Assembly: GCA_902790135.1 (NCBI GenBank)
Contig: CADAQM010000014.1
Span: 28,576 to 92,575, forward strand
Reading direction: 5' to 3'
DNA length: 64,000 nt
From: an uncultured Coriobacteriaceae bacterium
Lineage (GTDB): Bacteria; Actinomycetota; Coriobacteriia; Coriobacteriales; Atopobiaceae
In this document: piece after piece, positions 43,664 to 53,786 of the stretch
How the letters are laid out: every line of letters starts with the position of its first letter
How positions within the stretch are numbered: the stretch's first letter is position 1
Translations under genes and position numbers: made by a program
Notes under the pieces: generated by a model
The model's database searches: none
The model's input: only the letters and a program-made list of their open reading frames with translations
What the model was told of the DNA's origin: nothing

Positions 43664-45673
43664 CTAGGCGCCGGTATCGGTGGAGGACTTGTTCCCGTCT
43701 CCGCTCTTGTCACCCTCATCGGTTGTCGCGTCTGTATCGCTTGGTGTCTGTGCGGGACCGCTCGAGACGGTAAGTGAGATGGACTTGTCGGATCCACCCG
43801 AGATGGTACCGCTGGGGCTCTGATTGATGATTGTGCCGGACGGGGAGTCACTGGTTTGCTCGGTGGTGCTCACCGACCAGCCCTGACCCTCGAGGTAGCT
43901 CTTTGCGTCGCTCACGCCCCAGCCCATGACATCGGGAACCTCGATGTCGGCCTTGCCGATGGAGATGATGATCCTGATCGTGCTGCCCTTCTCGGCGGTG
44001 CCGGTCTTGGACTGCTCCATGACGACATCCTTGTCGTAGGTGTCGCTGTAGTCGTAGTCGATCTCGACGACAAAGCCAGCTTCCTCGAGGGTCGCCTGAG
44101 CAGAGGTTGCGTAGTCGCCAACCACGCTCGGGACCTCAACGGACTCCGGACCCTTGGACAGGTGGTAGGTGACCGTGTCGCCTTCCTTGGCAGAGCTGCC
44201 TGCCTTGGGGCTCTGCGTGGCGACCTTGCCTGCTTCGATCTCGGGATCGTAGACGGAATCGCCGTTCTCGTACTTCAGGCCCACGGCGGCGAGCGCCTGC
44301 TGCGCCTCGTTGGGCGTCTTGTTCTTGATGTCAGGAACCTCGACGGTCTCCTTGGGCTCCTCGCCCTTAGAGATGACCAGGTCGATCTTGGCGCCGCGCT
44401 CGGCCTTCTTGCCGGCAACGGGGTTCTGGCTGATGACCCTGCCTTCCTCGACGGTGCTCGAGTACTCGCTGGTGACCTCGCCCCGCTCGAAGAAGTTACT
44501 GTCAGCAATGGCCGTCAGGGCGTCCTGCTGGGTGTAGTTGAGCAGGTTGGGCACCTGACGCATGGTGTTCATGTTGCCCATGACCATCACGACGGCAGCA
44601 ACAACGGCAGCGAGAAGTGCGATAAAGCCTATGACGGTAAGCGTGCGCCTGCGGCGCGCCCTGCGCGCACGCTCCTCTGCCTGCTGGCGGGCGAGCTCTT
44701 TGGCAGTCGTGGGCTTCTGGCGGCCCGTGCGTCCCGCACGACCCTTGACGCCAGTGCCCGTTGTGTCCGCCGGAGTGATGATGGGCGTGGTCTGGCCGCC
44801 AATCTGGGTGGTGGCAGCAACGGGCATGACGCTCGTGACGGCGTTGACGGCCTGGATGCGGCCTGCCATGTAGTCACGAAGCACGTGATAGAGCTCGTCG
44901 GCAGTCTGGAAGCGAGCCGCCGGGTCCTTCTGCATGCACTTGAGGATGATGGACTCGAGCGACGGGTCCACGTTCGGGTTGATCTGGCTGGGCGGCTTGG
45001 GCTGCTCGTTGACCTGCTTGAGCGCGACGGTGATCGCGTCGTCGCCCTCGAAGGGCACCTGACCCGTGGCGGCCTCGTACATCACGATGCCGAGCGAGTA
45101 GATGTCGGTAGTGGGGCCGAGCTCCTTGCCCTGCGTCTGCTCGGGCGAGACGTAGTGTGCCGTACCAAGCACCGAGTTGTCGGTGGTGAGGTGGCTGTTC
45201 TTGGCACGGGCGATGCCAAAGTCCATCACCTTCACGTTGCCATCGCGCAGCACCATGATGTTTTGGGGCTTGATGTCGCGGTGGATGATCTCATGGCGGT
45301 GTGCCACCGAGAGCGCCTGCGCGATCTGCGAGCCAATCTGGGCCACCTTCTTGCAGTCCAGGGCACCGTGCTTACGGATGCCGCTCTTGAGGTCGGTGCC
45401 GCGCAGGTACTCCATGACGATATAGTAGGTGTCCTCGTCCTTGCCCCAGTCATAGACGCTAACGATGTAGGGGCTGCTCATGGCCGCCGCCGCCTGTGCC
45501 TCCTGCTTGAAACGCGCCGCAAAGGACGGATCGTTGGCATATTGCGGCAGCATGGTCTTGATGGCAACCGTGCGCCCGAGGACCTCGTCGAGGCCTCGGT
45601 ACACGACGGCCATGCCGCCCGTGCCGATTCTGTCTTGGACCGTATAGCGTCCGCCAAGAACCTTACCTGCCAT
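43664..45673 (-). CDS. pknB: PASTA-domain Ser/Thr protein kinase (PknB-like)
   Basis: 669 residues. Cytoplasmic kinase domain: IGTGGMAVVYRG loop, Lys39, HRDIKPQN with catalytic Asp133, MDFGIARA, YVSPEQ. Linker, one membrane helix (LTVIGFIALLAAVVAAVVMVM), then four extracellular PASTA repeats (QVPNLLNYTQ, EVPDIKNKTP, EVPSVVGDYA, EVPDVMGWGV) and a Thr/Asp-rich tail. The PASTA repeats sense muropeptides or lipid II and the kinase controls wall synthesis and division. ATG 45673 has GGGAG upstream. It is last gene of a six-gene operon, 82 nt after the SEDS-PBP gene. Confidence 0.95.
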   Translation of the reverse strand: MAGKVLGGRYTVQDRIGTGGMAVVYRGLDEVLGRTVAIKTMLPQYANDPSFAARFKQEAQAAAAMSSPYIVSVYDWGKDEDTYYIVMEYLRGTDLKSGIRKHGALDCKKVAQIGSQIAQALSVAHRHEIIHRDIKPQNIMVLRDGNVKVMDFGIARAKNSHLTTDNSVLGTAHYVSPEQTQGKELGPTTDIYSLGIVMYEAATGQVPFEGDDAITVALKQVNEQPKPPSQINPNVDPSLESIILKCMQKDPAARFQTADELYHVLRDYMAGRIQAVNAVTSVMPVAATTQIGGQTTPIITPADTTGTGVKGRAGRTGRQKPTTAKELARQQAEERARRARRRRTLTVIGFIALLAAVVAAVVMVMGNMNTMRQVPNLLNYTQQDALTAIADSNFFERGEVTSEYSSTVEEGRVISQNPVAGKKAERGAKIDLVISKGEEPKETVEVPDIKNKTPNEAQQALAAVGLKYENGDSVYDPEIEAGKVATQSPKAGSSAKEGDTVTYHLSKGPESVEVPSVVGDYATSAQATLEEAGFVVEIDYDYSDTYDKDVVMEQSKTGTAEKGSTIRIIISIGKADIEVPDVMGWGVSDAKSYLEGQGWSVSTTEQTSDSPSGTIINQSPSGTISGGSDKSISLTVSSGPAQTPSDTDATTDEGDKSGDGNKSSTDTGA

Positions 45674-45755
45674 CACGTACTCCCATCGTTGCCGCGGCCG
45701 AGCCACGGTGTTGCATGTTGCTTAGTCGGGGTTCCTTCTGTGTGCCTCATTGCCG

Positions 45756-48629
45756 TCAGGCTCCCCAGGTCTGGATGTTGAGACAGGTTGCGAGCACCTG
45801 TCCGGCTATGCGCGTCGCCGCGCCGTTCACCTCGGCGTCCTCGGAGCCCTCGATGCAGATCGAGATGGCCAGCGTAGGCTGGTCGTAGGGCGCAAAGCCT
45901 ACGAACAGCGAGTTGGCCGTGGTTCCGCTTGTCTCTGCGGTGCCGGTCTTGCCGGCAACGCGAACACCGTCAATCTGGGCTGCGGTGCCCGTGCCTCCCT
46001 CGACGACCGCTGCCATGGCTTCCTTGACATCTTCGGCGGCCTGAGCCGAGATGGGCTGGCCAATGGCGCGCGGCTGAGCGGTCGACACGGTGGCACCCTC
46101 AGGCGAGAGGATGTGGTCTACGACATAGGGGTTCATGGCGATGCCGCCATTGGCGACGGCCGCCACCATCACGGCGTTCTGCATGACGGTGGTCTGCGGG
46201 CCAGCGGGGCTCGGATGCTCGCCGACGGGCTGGCCGCATGCCGACCAGGCAAGCTCCCACTCCGTCATCTCCGCGGGCTCGGGCATGAGCGACGCGAGGG
46301 TCTTGAAGTCCTGACCGATGCCATCGGAGCCATACCCGAAGGCGCGCGCGTAACTGACGAGCGTCGAGGCGCCGAGCTGGGTTCCCACCTGGCCATAGAC
46401 GGTGTTGGCGGAGTAGGCAAGGGCATCCTTCAGGCTGAGGGACTCCCACGCCTCGTCGTTGATGTTGGTGACGTCGGCGTTGCCGATCTTGATGCTGGCG
46501 GGAGCCGGGTATTGCGTATCGAGCTTGGCCGTACCGGCGTCGAGTGCGGCTGCAAGTGAGAGCACCTTGAACGTAGAGCCGGGTGCGTAGCGCGCCGAGA
46601 CCGAACGGTCGAGCAGGGCACTTCCGCCATCAGTGGACTCGATGAGGGTGGGCACCTCGGCGTTCGAGTACGTGGGCGAGGAGGCCTTGGCGAGCACGGC
46701 GCCTGTCGAGGGGTCAAGCACCACGATGGCGCCGGTGTAGCCCTCGAGGGCCGACTCGCAAGCCATTTGCATCTGTGAGTTGATGGTGAGCACTACCGAA
46801 GAGCCGGGGACCTTGATGCCGGCCATCGAGTAGAGCGCGTTTGTCCAGTTGGAGTAGTCGGCGTGGCCGGTGAGACGCTCGTTCATGGTGAGCTCGATAC
46901 CGCTCGCGCCGTACTTGGTGGAGACATAACCAACGGTGTGGGACGCAAGCGTGCCCTGCGGGTAGTCGCGCACGTACGTGCCGTCCTCCTGCTGCAGCGA
47001 CTGCGCGAGCGTCACACCGTCATAGGTGATGATGGCACCACGCTCGACATGCGCGCTGCGAGCCATGGTATGGTTGTTGTTGGGCTTCTGCTGATACTCC
47101 TCGGCCTGCACTACCTGGATGTAGGTTAGGTTGGTGATGAGCAGGGCGAAGCCGATGGTGAAGGCCGTGACCAGCACCGTGAGGCGCTTGCCCAGAGCGA
47201 CGCGGCCCAGGATGCCCGACTCGGGTGTGAGCATGCCGTAGCGCCCGCGCACGTGGCTGCCGTGCAGTACCTGGGACACGCGAATACCCTCGCCGGGCGC
47301 CGCGGTGGTGCTCGGACCGATCATGGCGGCAGGTGCCATCTCCATCATGCTCTCGTGACCCGTACCCTCGTCGCCGGCGCGCAGCAGCAGGCCAACGATG
47401 ATGAAGCTGGCAAGAAGCGAGCTGCCGCCCTGGCTCATGAAGGGCAGGGTGACGCCCGTCAGAGGGAGCAGCTTGGTGACACCGCCCACGATGAGAAAGG
47501 CCTGGACGGTGATGGCGGAGGTAAGGCCGACAGCGGAGAAGGCCGCGACGTCGGACTTTGCGCGCGCCGCGGTGGTCAGGCCGCGGATGGCAAACAGCAT
47601 GAATCCGATGAGCACGGCGGAGGCGCCGAGCAGGCCCATCTCCTCGCCGATGGCGGAGAAGATGAAGTCGGACTCGACGACCGGGATGAGGCGCGGCATA
47701 CCCTTGCCGATACCAGAGCCAACCAGGCCCCCGTCGGCCAGCGAGTAGAGCGACTGAACGAGCTGGTAGCCGCCGCCCGACGCGTCCTTAAAGGGATCGA
47801 GCCACGTCTGGACGCGAATCTGCACGTGCGAGAAGAGCTTGTAGCACAGCACGCCGCCCACGGCGAGCAGCGCCAGGGAGACGATCACATAGCTCACACG
47901 TCCGGTGCAGACGTAGAGCATGATCACGAAGAAGGTGAAGAAGAGCAATGCGCTGCCGAGGTCTCGCTCGAAGACCACGATGAGCAGCGAGATGCCCCAC
48001 ATCACGATCATGGGGAAGAGCATGCGGGGGCGCGGGAAAGCCAGGGGGCCAATCTGCCGCATGGAGGCGGAGAGCATCTCGCGGTTCTCTGCGAGGTAGG
48101 AGGCCAAGAAGAGCGTGATGCAGATCTTGGCCAGCTCGCCTGGCTGGAAGGTGAAGGGCCCGAGCTGAAGCCACAGCTTGGAGCCGCCAATCTCCTTGCC
48201 GAATACCATGGGCAGCAGCAGCATGATCACGCCGGCCATGCCAAGCACGTACTTGTAGTCGGCGAGCTCCTCGAGGCTGGGGACAAACGCCAGGGTGGCC
48301 ACAAGCGCCCCAACCGATATGAAGAGCCAGATCACTTGGTTGACGGCCAGGTCCGGCGCCAGACGCGTGACAAAGGCAATGCCGATGCCCGAGAGCAGGA
48401 ATACGACTGGCAAGACGGCAGGATCCGCTCCGGGGGCCAGGCGGCGAATAGCCAGATGTGCGACGGTGAAGGCCGCAAAGAGCCCCAGCGGTACTGCGAG
48501 CGAGGACAGCGAGAGCTCGACGTGCATGTTGATGACGTACATCGCGTAGAGCAGGACGACGGGCAGCGCGGCTACGAGCAGCAGTACGAGCTCGGTGCCA
48601 CGACGGGTGTTTGCCTCACGCAGGGCCAT
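45756..48629 (-). CDS. SEDS glycosyltransferase fused to class B penicillin-binding protein (RodA/FtsW-PbpA)
   Basis: 957 residues uniting two partners that are normally separate proteins. Residues 1 to about 430 are a multi-helix SEDS polymerase ([62 protein letters not shown]). After a linker and one membrane helix ([21 protein letters not shown]) comes a transpeptidase with all three active-site motifs: STFK (Ser685, Lys688), SAN (740-742) and KTG (894-896). One polypeptide could both polymerise lipid II and crosslink the strand, matching the rodA-pbpA pair of actinobacterial pknB clusters. It begins 1 nt after the phosphatase stop. No frameshift signs at the junction. Confidence 0.93.
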   Translation of the reverse strand: MALREANTRRGTELVLLLVAALPVVLLYAMYVINMHVELSLSSLAVPLGLFAAFTVAHLAIRRLAPGADPAVLPVVFLLSGIGIAFVTRLAPDLAVNQVIWLFISVGALVATLAFVPSLEELADYKYVLGMAGVIMLLLPMVFGKEIGGSKLWLQLGPFTFQPGELAKICITLFLASYLAENREMLSASMRQIGPLAFPRPRMLFPMIVMWGISLLIVVFERDLGSALLFFTFFVIMLYVCTGRVSYVIVSLALLAVGGVLCYKLFSHVQIRVQTWLDPFKDASGGGYQLVQSLYSLADGGLVGSGIGKGMPRLIPVVESDFIFSAIGEEMGLLGASAVLIGFMLFAIRGLTTAARAKSDVAAFSAVGLTSAITVQAFLIVGGVTKLLPLTGVTLPFMSQGGSSLLASFIIVGLLLRAGDEGTGHESMMEMAPAAMIGPSTTAAPGEGIRVSQVLHGSHVRGRYGMLTPESGILGRVALGKRLTVLVTAFTIGFALLITNLTYIQVVQAEEYQQKPNNNHTMARSAHVERGAIITYDGVTLAQSLQQEDGTYVRDYPQGTLASHTVGYVSTKYGASGIELTMNERLTGHADYSNWTNALYSMAGIKVPGSSVVLTINSQMQMACESALEGYTGAIVVLDPSTGAVLAKASSPTYSNAEVPTLIESTDGGSALLDRSVSARYAPGSTFKVLSLAAALDAGTAKLDTQYPAPASIKIGNADVTNINDEAWESLSLKDALAYSANTVYGQVGTQLGASTLVSYARAFGYGSDGIGQDFKTLASLMPEPAEMTEWELAWSACGQPVGEHPSPAGPQTTVMQNAVMVAAVANGGIAMNPYVVDHILSPEGATVSTAQPRAIGQPISAQAAEDVKEAMAAVVEGGTGTAAQIDGVRVAGKTGTAETSGTTANSLFVGFAPYDQPTLAISICIEGSEDAEVNGAATRIAGQVLATCLNIQTWGA

Positions 48630-48630
48630 G

Positions 48631-49911
48631 CTAATCGCCTCCCTCGGTGTTTGTGGGAACGGCGGGGTTGTCCGTGGAGGTCTCCGTGCCGGCAGTGGAC
48701 TTGTCTGCTACCTGCTGAGCGTGAGCCTTGTCAGCGGCAATCTGCTCGCGGTAGCTCTCGATGGTTGCCTCGGCCTCCTTCTCGCTGGCCACCACCACGC
48801 CGTTGCGCAGGTTGGACTGCGTGGCCTCAGGCAGATCGCTGAGCTGGACGGTGGTGGACTGTGAGAGGGCGTAGAGGTCGTGGCCAAGAAGCGATGCGTT
48901 GACGCCGTGATAGATGGCGACGGTGTCACCGTTGACGCCCACGTACCACGAATGGCTGACAAACAGGCTTGCCGCCACAAAGAGAGCGGCTACGATACCT
49001 ACGATGAGCGCGCCGATGAGGGCGAAGCGGGTGAGGTAGCGCCTGCGATGCTGGTCGATGATGCCGTCGTCGGTGATGTCGACCACAACGACGGTCACGT
49101 TGTCGCTGCCGCCCTCTTGCAGCGCGGCGGCCACAAGGTTGTCCACGGCGGCCTGGGCCGTTGCCGAGGAGACGGCGATGGCCTCGATCTGGGAGTCCTC
49201 GACCATGGACGAGAGACCGTCCGAGCAGATGACCACACGGTCACCGGCAAAGACATCGATGGTGAAGTGATCCGCGTACATGTCGGGGTCTGAGCCCAAC
49301 GCGCGGGTGATGACCGAGCGCGAGGGGTGCACGCGCGCCTCGTCGGCGGTGATCTCGCCGGCGTCGACCAGCTCCTCCACGTACGAGTGGTCGTGCGTCA
49401 GACGCACGAGGGCGCCGTTGTGGAGCAGGTAGACGCGGGAGTCGCCAACGTGGGCAACGGCCATCTTGTTCTGCTCGATGGAGACGGCGGAGGCGGTACA
49501 GCCCATGCCCATCTTGCCCTTGCCCGTGGCCGCACCCTCCATGACCGCGGTGTTGGCGATCTCTATCGCCGCGCCCAGGAGAAGGTCGTCGGCGTGTGAG
49601 GGCGCATGCTCAGCAATGGTGGTGACGGCAATGGCGCTTGCGACCTCGCCCGCGGCGTGTCCTCCCATGCCGTCGCTGACGGCAAAGGTGGGCGCCTGCG
49701 CGAGGAAGGAGTCCTCGTTGTGGCTGCGAACCAGACCGACGTCGGTGCGCGCGGCCCAGCTGAGGTTGCTGGTGGCACCGCTGCGCACCTGAGCCCCCGC
49801 ACCCTCGGTGATCAGCGGATCATCGTGGCCGGGGCTGTTCACGGGGTTCTTGCCGGAGGGCGAGGGCGTGCTCTTGGTGCGAGAGAGCCTATGCCAGGGC
49901 AGGCTGCTCAT
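48631..49911 (-). CDS. PP2C-family protein phosphatase (PstP/Stp-like)
   Basis: 426 residues. The PP2C domain has the metal-binding motifs [36 protein letters not shown] and [13 protein letters not shown]. One membrane helix ([24 protein letters not shown]) and an extracellular domain ending in a Thr-rich tail follow. It dephosphorylates targets of the operon's kinases. The start overlaps the FhaB-like stop by 4 nt (ATGA), a translational-coupling arrangement. Confidence 0.93.
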   Translation of the reverse strand: MSSLPWHRLSRTKSTPSPSGKNPVNSPGHDDPLITEGAGAQVRSGATSNLSWAARTDVGLVRSHNEDSFLAQAPTFAVSDGMGGHAAGEVASAIAVTTIAEHAPSHADDLLLGAAIEIANTAVMEGAATGKGKMGMGCTASAVSIEQNKMAVAHVGDSRVYLLHNGALVRLTHDHSYVEELVDAGEITADEARVHPSRSVITRALGSDPDMYADHFTIDVFAGDRVVICSDGLSSMVEDSQIEAIAVSSATAQAAVDNLVAAALQEGGSDNVTVVVVDITDDGIIDQHRRRYLTRFALIGALIVGIVAALFVAASLFVSHSWYVGVNGDTVAIYHGVNASLLGHDLYALSQSTTVQLSDLPEATQSNLRNGVVVASEKEAEATIESYREQIAADKAHAQQVADKSTAGTETSTDNPAVPTNTEGGD

Positions 49912-50321
49912 CGACGGCTCACTCTCATGACGGCATCGCCGACCTGCACCTCATCGCCGTCACGAAGCGTGACGGGCTGTCCGATGGGATGACCGTTGAC
50001 CAGCGTGCCATTGGTGGAGCCGAGGTCCTCGAGCACCAGCGCGGGGCCCTGCAGCGTGAAGCGGGCGTGCGCGGCCGAGACGTAGGGCTCGCCGATAACG
50101 ATGTCAGACGAGGGGGAGCGACCGATGACCACGGGGCCGAGGATGTCGACATGCAGGCCCCGCAGTGTCCTGCTGCCCTTTTCCACGTCGACGGACCAGA
50201 TGGCGGCATCGCGGCGTTGGCCGCGAACCAGGCCGATGCCCGTGCGCATCGTCGCAAAGAGGAACACATAGAGAAGGGCCACCAGAAGGATGCGCCCTGC
50301 AAACAGGACGAGATCGACCAT
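49908..50321 (-). CDS. FHA-domain membrane protein (FhaB/FipA-like)
   Basis: 137 residues: one N-terminal membrane helix (LVLFAGRILLVALLYVFLFA), then a complete FHA domain (VIGRSPSSDIVIGEPYVSAAHARF, LEDLGSTNGTLVNG). FHA domains bind phosphothreonine peptides, so it should dock phosphorylated kinases or division proteins at the membrane. AGGGAG precedes ATG. It begins 1 nt after the FhaA-like stop. Confidence 0.92.
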   Translation of the reverse strand: MVDLVLFAGRILLVALLYVFLFATMRTGIGLVRGQRRDAAIWSVDVEKGSRTLRGLHVDILGPVVIGRSPSSDIVIGEPYVSAAHARFTLQGPALVLEDLGSTNGTLVNGHPIGQPVTLRDGDEVQVGDAVMRVSRR

Positions 50322-50322
50322 G

Positions 50323-51459
50323 CTACGACTCCCTGAACTCGAGGTTCAGCAGACCGAGGGTGATGAGGTCGCCATCGCGCAGGATGCAGCTGTCGATGTC
50401 GACGTCATTGACCAGGGTGCCATTGGTGGAGCCAAGGTCATGGATGCGCCAGATGCGACCGTCATAGGTGAGCTTTGCGTGCTTGCGCGAGACGTTGGGG
50501 TCGTGCAGCACGATGCCGCCCGTGATGCGCTCGCGTCCAATGGTGGTCTCGGGTGCCGTGCCGATGTAGGTTCGGCCACTCTGGCGATCGATGAGCAGGC
50601 AGGTTGCCGGTTCGGCTTCCACCACGGGAAGCGGCGCGACGCCCACCGTGGAGTCCTGCGTGTTGGGCGTGCTGTGGCGCTTGACGTCGGGGACCGCGAT
50701 CTCTGCAGGTGCGGCGTTGACCTCGGGGACCACGGGGACGTGCTTCCCGGCCACCTCGGGCATCGGGGTGACGATGGGGTTGGCCTCGACGTCGACGACC
50801 TCGGGGAGGGCATCTGCCAGCGAGAGCGGCTCCGGCACTGACACGGGGCTCGGGGCGCTTACCTGATTGAGCTGCTCGTCCACGTAGTCGGCGGGAAGCA
50901 CGTTGAGGCCTGCGGAGGAATCGTCGCTGATGGCATGCTCCACCACGGGAATGTCTGCGACCAGAGGGGCGACGGGCTCGGAGGCGGGCTCGACCTCAGG
51001 CACGGGAACCATCTGGCCAGAGGCAGCGCCACCGAAGGCGTCAAAGCCACCGAGGAAGGATCTCTCCTCCTCGCGGAGCTTCTCGAGGGTGAGCGCGTCG
51101 ACGTTGTTGGCGAACACGGCAAAGCGGCCGCGGCGCAGGGAAGAGTCGACCATGAAGCGGGCCAGCGGCTTGCCGACGAACACGTAGCCCTTGCGTGCGG
51201 CTTCGGCCTCGATGAGGTCCGCGACCTCGGCGGCGAGCTCGGGATACAGGGGCTTGATGATGCTGTCGTCATCAGCCGACACGAGGATCGTGATCAGCGC
51301 GGGCGCGGTGTTGACGCCATCGACGACAAAGGTCTCCTGCTCCATCTCGCGCGTGGCGCGCTTGGCAAGCTTCCTAAAGGAGAAGGGCATGGTGATGCCC
51401 TGTTGGGAGGCACCAAAGGCCGATGCGACACGGCTCTCGAACGCCTTGAACATGTTCAT
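50323..51459 (-). CDS. FhaA-like protein (DUF3662 plus FHA)
   Basis: 378 residues. N-terminal DUF3662/FhaA domain (residues 1-120: MNMFKAFESRVASAFG, KLAKRATREMEQETFVVDG), a long acidic Pro/Val-rich linker (about 130-270), and a C-terminal FHA domain (TTIGRERITGGIVLHDPNVSRKHAKL, IHDLGSTNGTLVND). In mycobacteria FhaA binds phosphorylated MviN and regulates lipid II flipping. I chose ATG 51459, which starts the conserved domain and has GAGGA upstream; the kinase stop is 1 nt before. Confidence 0.92.
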   Translation of the reverse strand: MNMFKAFESRVASAFGASQQGITMPFSFRKLAKRATREMEQETFVVDGVNTAPALITILVSADDDSIIKPLYPELAAEVADLIEAEAARKGYVFVGKPLARFMVDSSLRRGRFAVFANNVDALTLEKLREEERSFLGGFDAFGGAASGQMVPVPEVEPASEPVAPLVADIPVVEHAISDDSSAGLNVLPADYVDEQLNQVSAPSPVSVPEPLSLADALPEVVDVEANPIVTPMPEVAGKHVPVVPEVNAAPAEIAVPDVKRHSTPNTQDSTVGVAPLPVVEAEPATCLLIDRQSGRTYIGTAPETTIGRERITGGIVLHDPNVSRKHAKLTYDGRIWRIHDLGSTNGTLVNDVDIDSCILRDGDLITLGLLNLEFRES

Positions 51460-51460
51460 G

Positions 51461-53218
51461 TCAGTCCTCACTTCCAAGACTCTCTTCGCGGGGCCCATGA
51501 AGGATGCATGCGATGCATACAAGCACACTACAGAGTACCGCAATGCCCGTGTTTGCCCACGATGGGTCTGCCCATATGCCGCCATTCTCCATGCGCGCTG
51601 CCGTCAGCTGAAAGCCGACGAGCACGACGCAGCCGACGACCTGACCGATGACGGCGAAGCTCACCGACGGCTTGTATCGAGTGATTGCCGCGCAAAGCGC
51701 AGCGGCGACGGCGCAGCCTGCAAGCGAAAGGCCCGCGGGGACGGTTGCCAGGGGGATGAGGATCGCATCCACCAGACCGTTGAGCGAGAAGTGTGCGGCA
51801 AGGGCCTGTGGCCAGAACCTGCCCATGAACCACGAGGCACAGCCCGTTGCAAAGGCCGCTGCGGGAGACAGCGCGGTGCCGGCGACTGCGACGCCCGCGA
51901 GCGGCGAGCTGACGCAGGCGGGCAATAGCAAGGAGAGTGTGGCCAGCCCGCTGCGCGTGGCACAGCCCGCCCACCACAAGATTGCGACAACGCCCATCAC
52001 GATGGCCAGAAGGAGTGGGGCAGCGCTGGTCGCCTGGATGGTGATGGCGGCGCAGAGCCCAGCGAGCGCAAGCGCGGAGCCCAAGGGAGGCCAGAGTGCG
52101 GCCAGAGCACCGCAGGCGGCCGTCGCGGCAAGCACGATTGTCTCGTCCTGACTGGCGAGCAGCGCTGGTATCAGCGACCAGGCGAGGTAGAGCGTGACTG
52201 CGGCCGAGGCGGTGCGCACGAACGCGGAGGGAATCCACGGATAGCTGACGGCGAGGGGCAGGCGCTCGCCTTCCCAGTCGTCGGGGTCGGCTGCGGCGTT
52301 CTCGGGGGCCTGCGACACCAGCCCGCAAAGGGAGGTGGCGCCAGCGGCTGGGTCGCCAAGGGCGAATACCAACTCTTTTGCGAGCGTCTCGACGGAGGGG
52401 ATGCGTGCTTGCGGGCTGGCGGCCATGGCGCCGAGCAGAGCCTCCTCCGCCATGCCGGCAAGGGTCGGGTTTAGCTTGGAGGGCTTGCCCGGGCCCTTCT
52501 CGATGAGTGCAAGAGATTGCTCTGCGGTTGGTGCCGCAAAGGGGCAGAAGCCCAGCAGGGCCTGCCAGGTCACCACGGCCAGCGAGAAGACGTCGCTGCG
52601 CTCGTCGACCACGCCGCCCTCGATCTGCTCGGGAGGCATGTAGCCCACGGTGCCGCCACGAGCGCCTCCGTAGCCCGCTGCGGAGGCGAGCGTTGCCATG
52701 CCAAAGTCGCAGAGCTTCACGACGCCCGTGCGGTCGATCATGATGTTGGTCGGCTTGATGTCCATGTGCAGGACGCCGTTTTCGTGCGCGAAGCCCAAGG
52801 CGGAGGCCACGGACTGCACGAGGCAGGCGGCCTCGTCACCCGTGAGGACGCCGCCCTCCACGCGTGAGAGCAGCTCGCCCAAGGTCATGCCGTCCACGTA
52901 CTCCATCACGAGGTAGGCATAAGGCCCCTCGACCTCGAAGTCGAAGACCGTGATGATGTTGGGATGCGCCAGCATGCTCGAGGTGCGGGCCTCCGCGAGG
53001 GCCTCCTGCAGGGTGGAGGTGGGGTTGGCGCCGGTCAGCGGCAGACGCTTGATGGCCACGCGTCGCTGGAGGCGCGTGTCCCAGCAGGTGAGGACCGTGC
53101 CGAAGCCACCCTCAACGCTCGAATCCATGATGCGATAGCGGTTGAGGATCACGTCGCTGTACGGACGCGCTTCGGGGGCACTGGCCTGGTTATGGACAAA
53201 GGGACGAGAGTCTGCCAT
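51461..53218 (-). CDS. Ser/Thr protein kinase with polytopic membrane C-terminus
   Basis: 585 residues. Kinase domain 25-320: glycine loop VEGGFGTV, Lys57, HMDIKPTN (Asp153) and DFG 171-173. The usual HRD is HMD, so this is a non-RD kinase that may not need activation-loop phosphorylation. Residues 340-585 contain about eight hydrophobic helices (LYLAWSLIPALLA, VVAILWWAGCA, AGCAVAAALCAAITRY) with no recognised transporter motif. It is first gene of the FHA/PP2C/SEDS-PBP/PASTA kinase operon and occupies the place of pknA. ATG 53218 has AGGAAGG upstream. Confidence 0.88.
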   Translation of the reverse strand: MADSRPFVHNQASAPEARPYSDVILNRYRIMDSSVEGGFGTVLTCWDTRLQRRVAIKRLPLTGANPTSTLQEALAEARTSSMLAHPNIITVFDFEVEGPYAYLVMEYVDGMTLGELLSRVEGGVLTGDEAACLVQSVASALGFAHENGVLHMDIKPTNIMIDRTGVVKLCDFGMATLASAAGYGGARGGTVGYMPPEQIEGGVVDERSDVFSLAVVTWQALLGFCPFAAPTAEQSLALIEKGPGKPSKLNPTLAGMAEEALLGAMAASPQARIPSVETLAKELVFALGDPAAGATSLCGLVSQAPENAAADPDDWEGERLPLAVSYPWIPSAFVRTASAAVTLYLAWSLIPALLASQDETIVLAATAACGALAALWPPLGSALALAGLCAAITIQATSAAPLLLAIVMGVVAILWWAGCATRSGLATLSLLLPACVSSPLAGVAVAGTALSPAAAFATGCASWFMGRFWPQALAAHFSLNGLVDAILIPLATVPAGLSLAGCAVAAALCAAITRYKPSVSFAVIGQVVGCVVLVGFQLTAARMENGGIWADPSWANTGIAVLCSVLVCIACILHGPREESLGSED

Positions 53219-53378
53219 GGACCTTCCTGCGTCGTTGTTTGAGCTGCATTTTGCGGTGGTCGTTTGTTGGGATAAGTGTACCCCTCTTGCGGCCGATTGA
53301 TACGCGAACATGTGCGCTGATGCTCAGATTAGTGGGGTTGTGGCGGCCAAACTTGACGATAAATGTCGAAAATTCCAG

Positions 53379-53408
53379 TTGCAAAGGCTAACGGGTTAGT
53401 AGTATCAT
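53379..53408 (+). promoter_or_regulatory. Candidate promoter of tRNA-Leu
   Basis: TTGCAA (53379-53384), 18-nt spacer, TATCAT (53403-53408), ending 13 nt before the mature 5' end of tRNA-Leu(CAG). Confidence 0.55.
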
Positions 53409-53421
53409 TACAAATCGCAAC

Positions 53422-53508
53422 GCGGGCGTGGCGGAATTGGCAGACGCGTACGGTTCAGGTCCGTATGGGGGCAACCCCGTGAAGGTTCAAGTCCTTTCGC
53501 CCGCACCA
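53422..53508 (+). tRNA. tRNA-Leu(CAG)
   Basis: Class II tRNA of 87 nt with encoded CCA. Acceptor GCGGGCG with CGCCCGC; anticodon stem TACGG/CCGTA with loop TTCAGGT (CAG at 53456-53458); variable arm TGGGGGCAACCCCGTG; T-loop TTCAAGT. Confidence 0.95.
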
Positions 53509-53552
53509 CGCACTCTCACGCAAAAACCGTTCCAAACAGCGGACCCGTTGCA

Positions 53553-53676
53553 ACTGGTCCGCTCCGAGCGACGCAACGGGGCCCGGTTCCGTCCCCGGCG
53601 ACGGACCAGTCGCCACTGGTCCGCTGCCAGAGCCGCAATCGGCCCCCGTTCCGTCCCCGGCGACGGACCGGTTGCG
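53553..53676. repeat. Two diverged 62-bp palindromic repeats
   Basis: Units 53553-53614 and 53615-53676 each begin ACTGGTCCGCT and end in GTTCCGTCCCCGGCGACGGACC plus a few bases; left and right arms are complementary. Period and arms match the array at 21328-21451. The middle of the two units has diverged, while the right half is conserved. Confidence 0.8.
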
Positions 53677-53786
53677 CGCACTATGCCACCGGACGGTTTT
53701 CCCTCGGCATTTCCGTGCAGCCGTCGTGCCATGCCTTCCACCAGCGGGACCAGTACAATGGTCACTCGAGACCGAGGAGGACGCTG

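Noticed and set aside
43856..45781. 641-codon plus-strand open frame opposite the PASTA kinase
   Set aside because: Antisense shadow; all kinase and PASTA motifs lie on the minus strand.
47253..48842. 529-codon plus-strand open frame across the SEDS-PBP gene
   Set aside because: Antisense to the conserved SEDS domain; Gly/Glu/His-rich with no domain.
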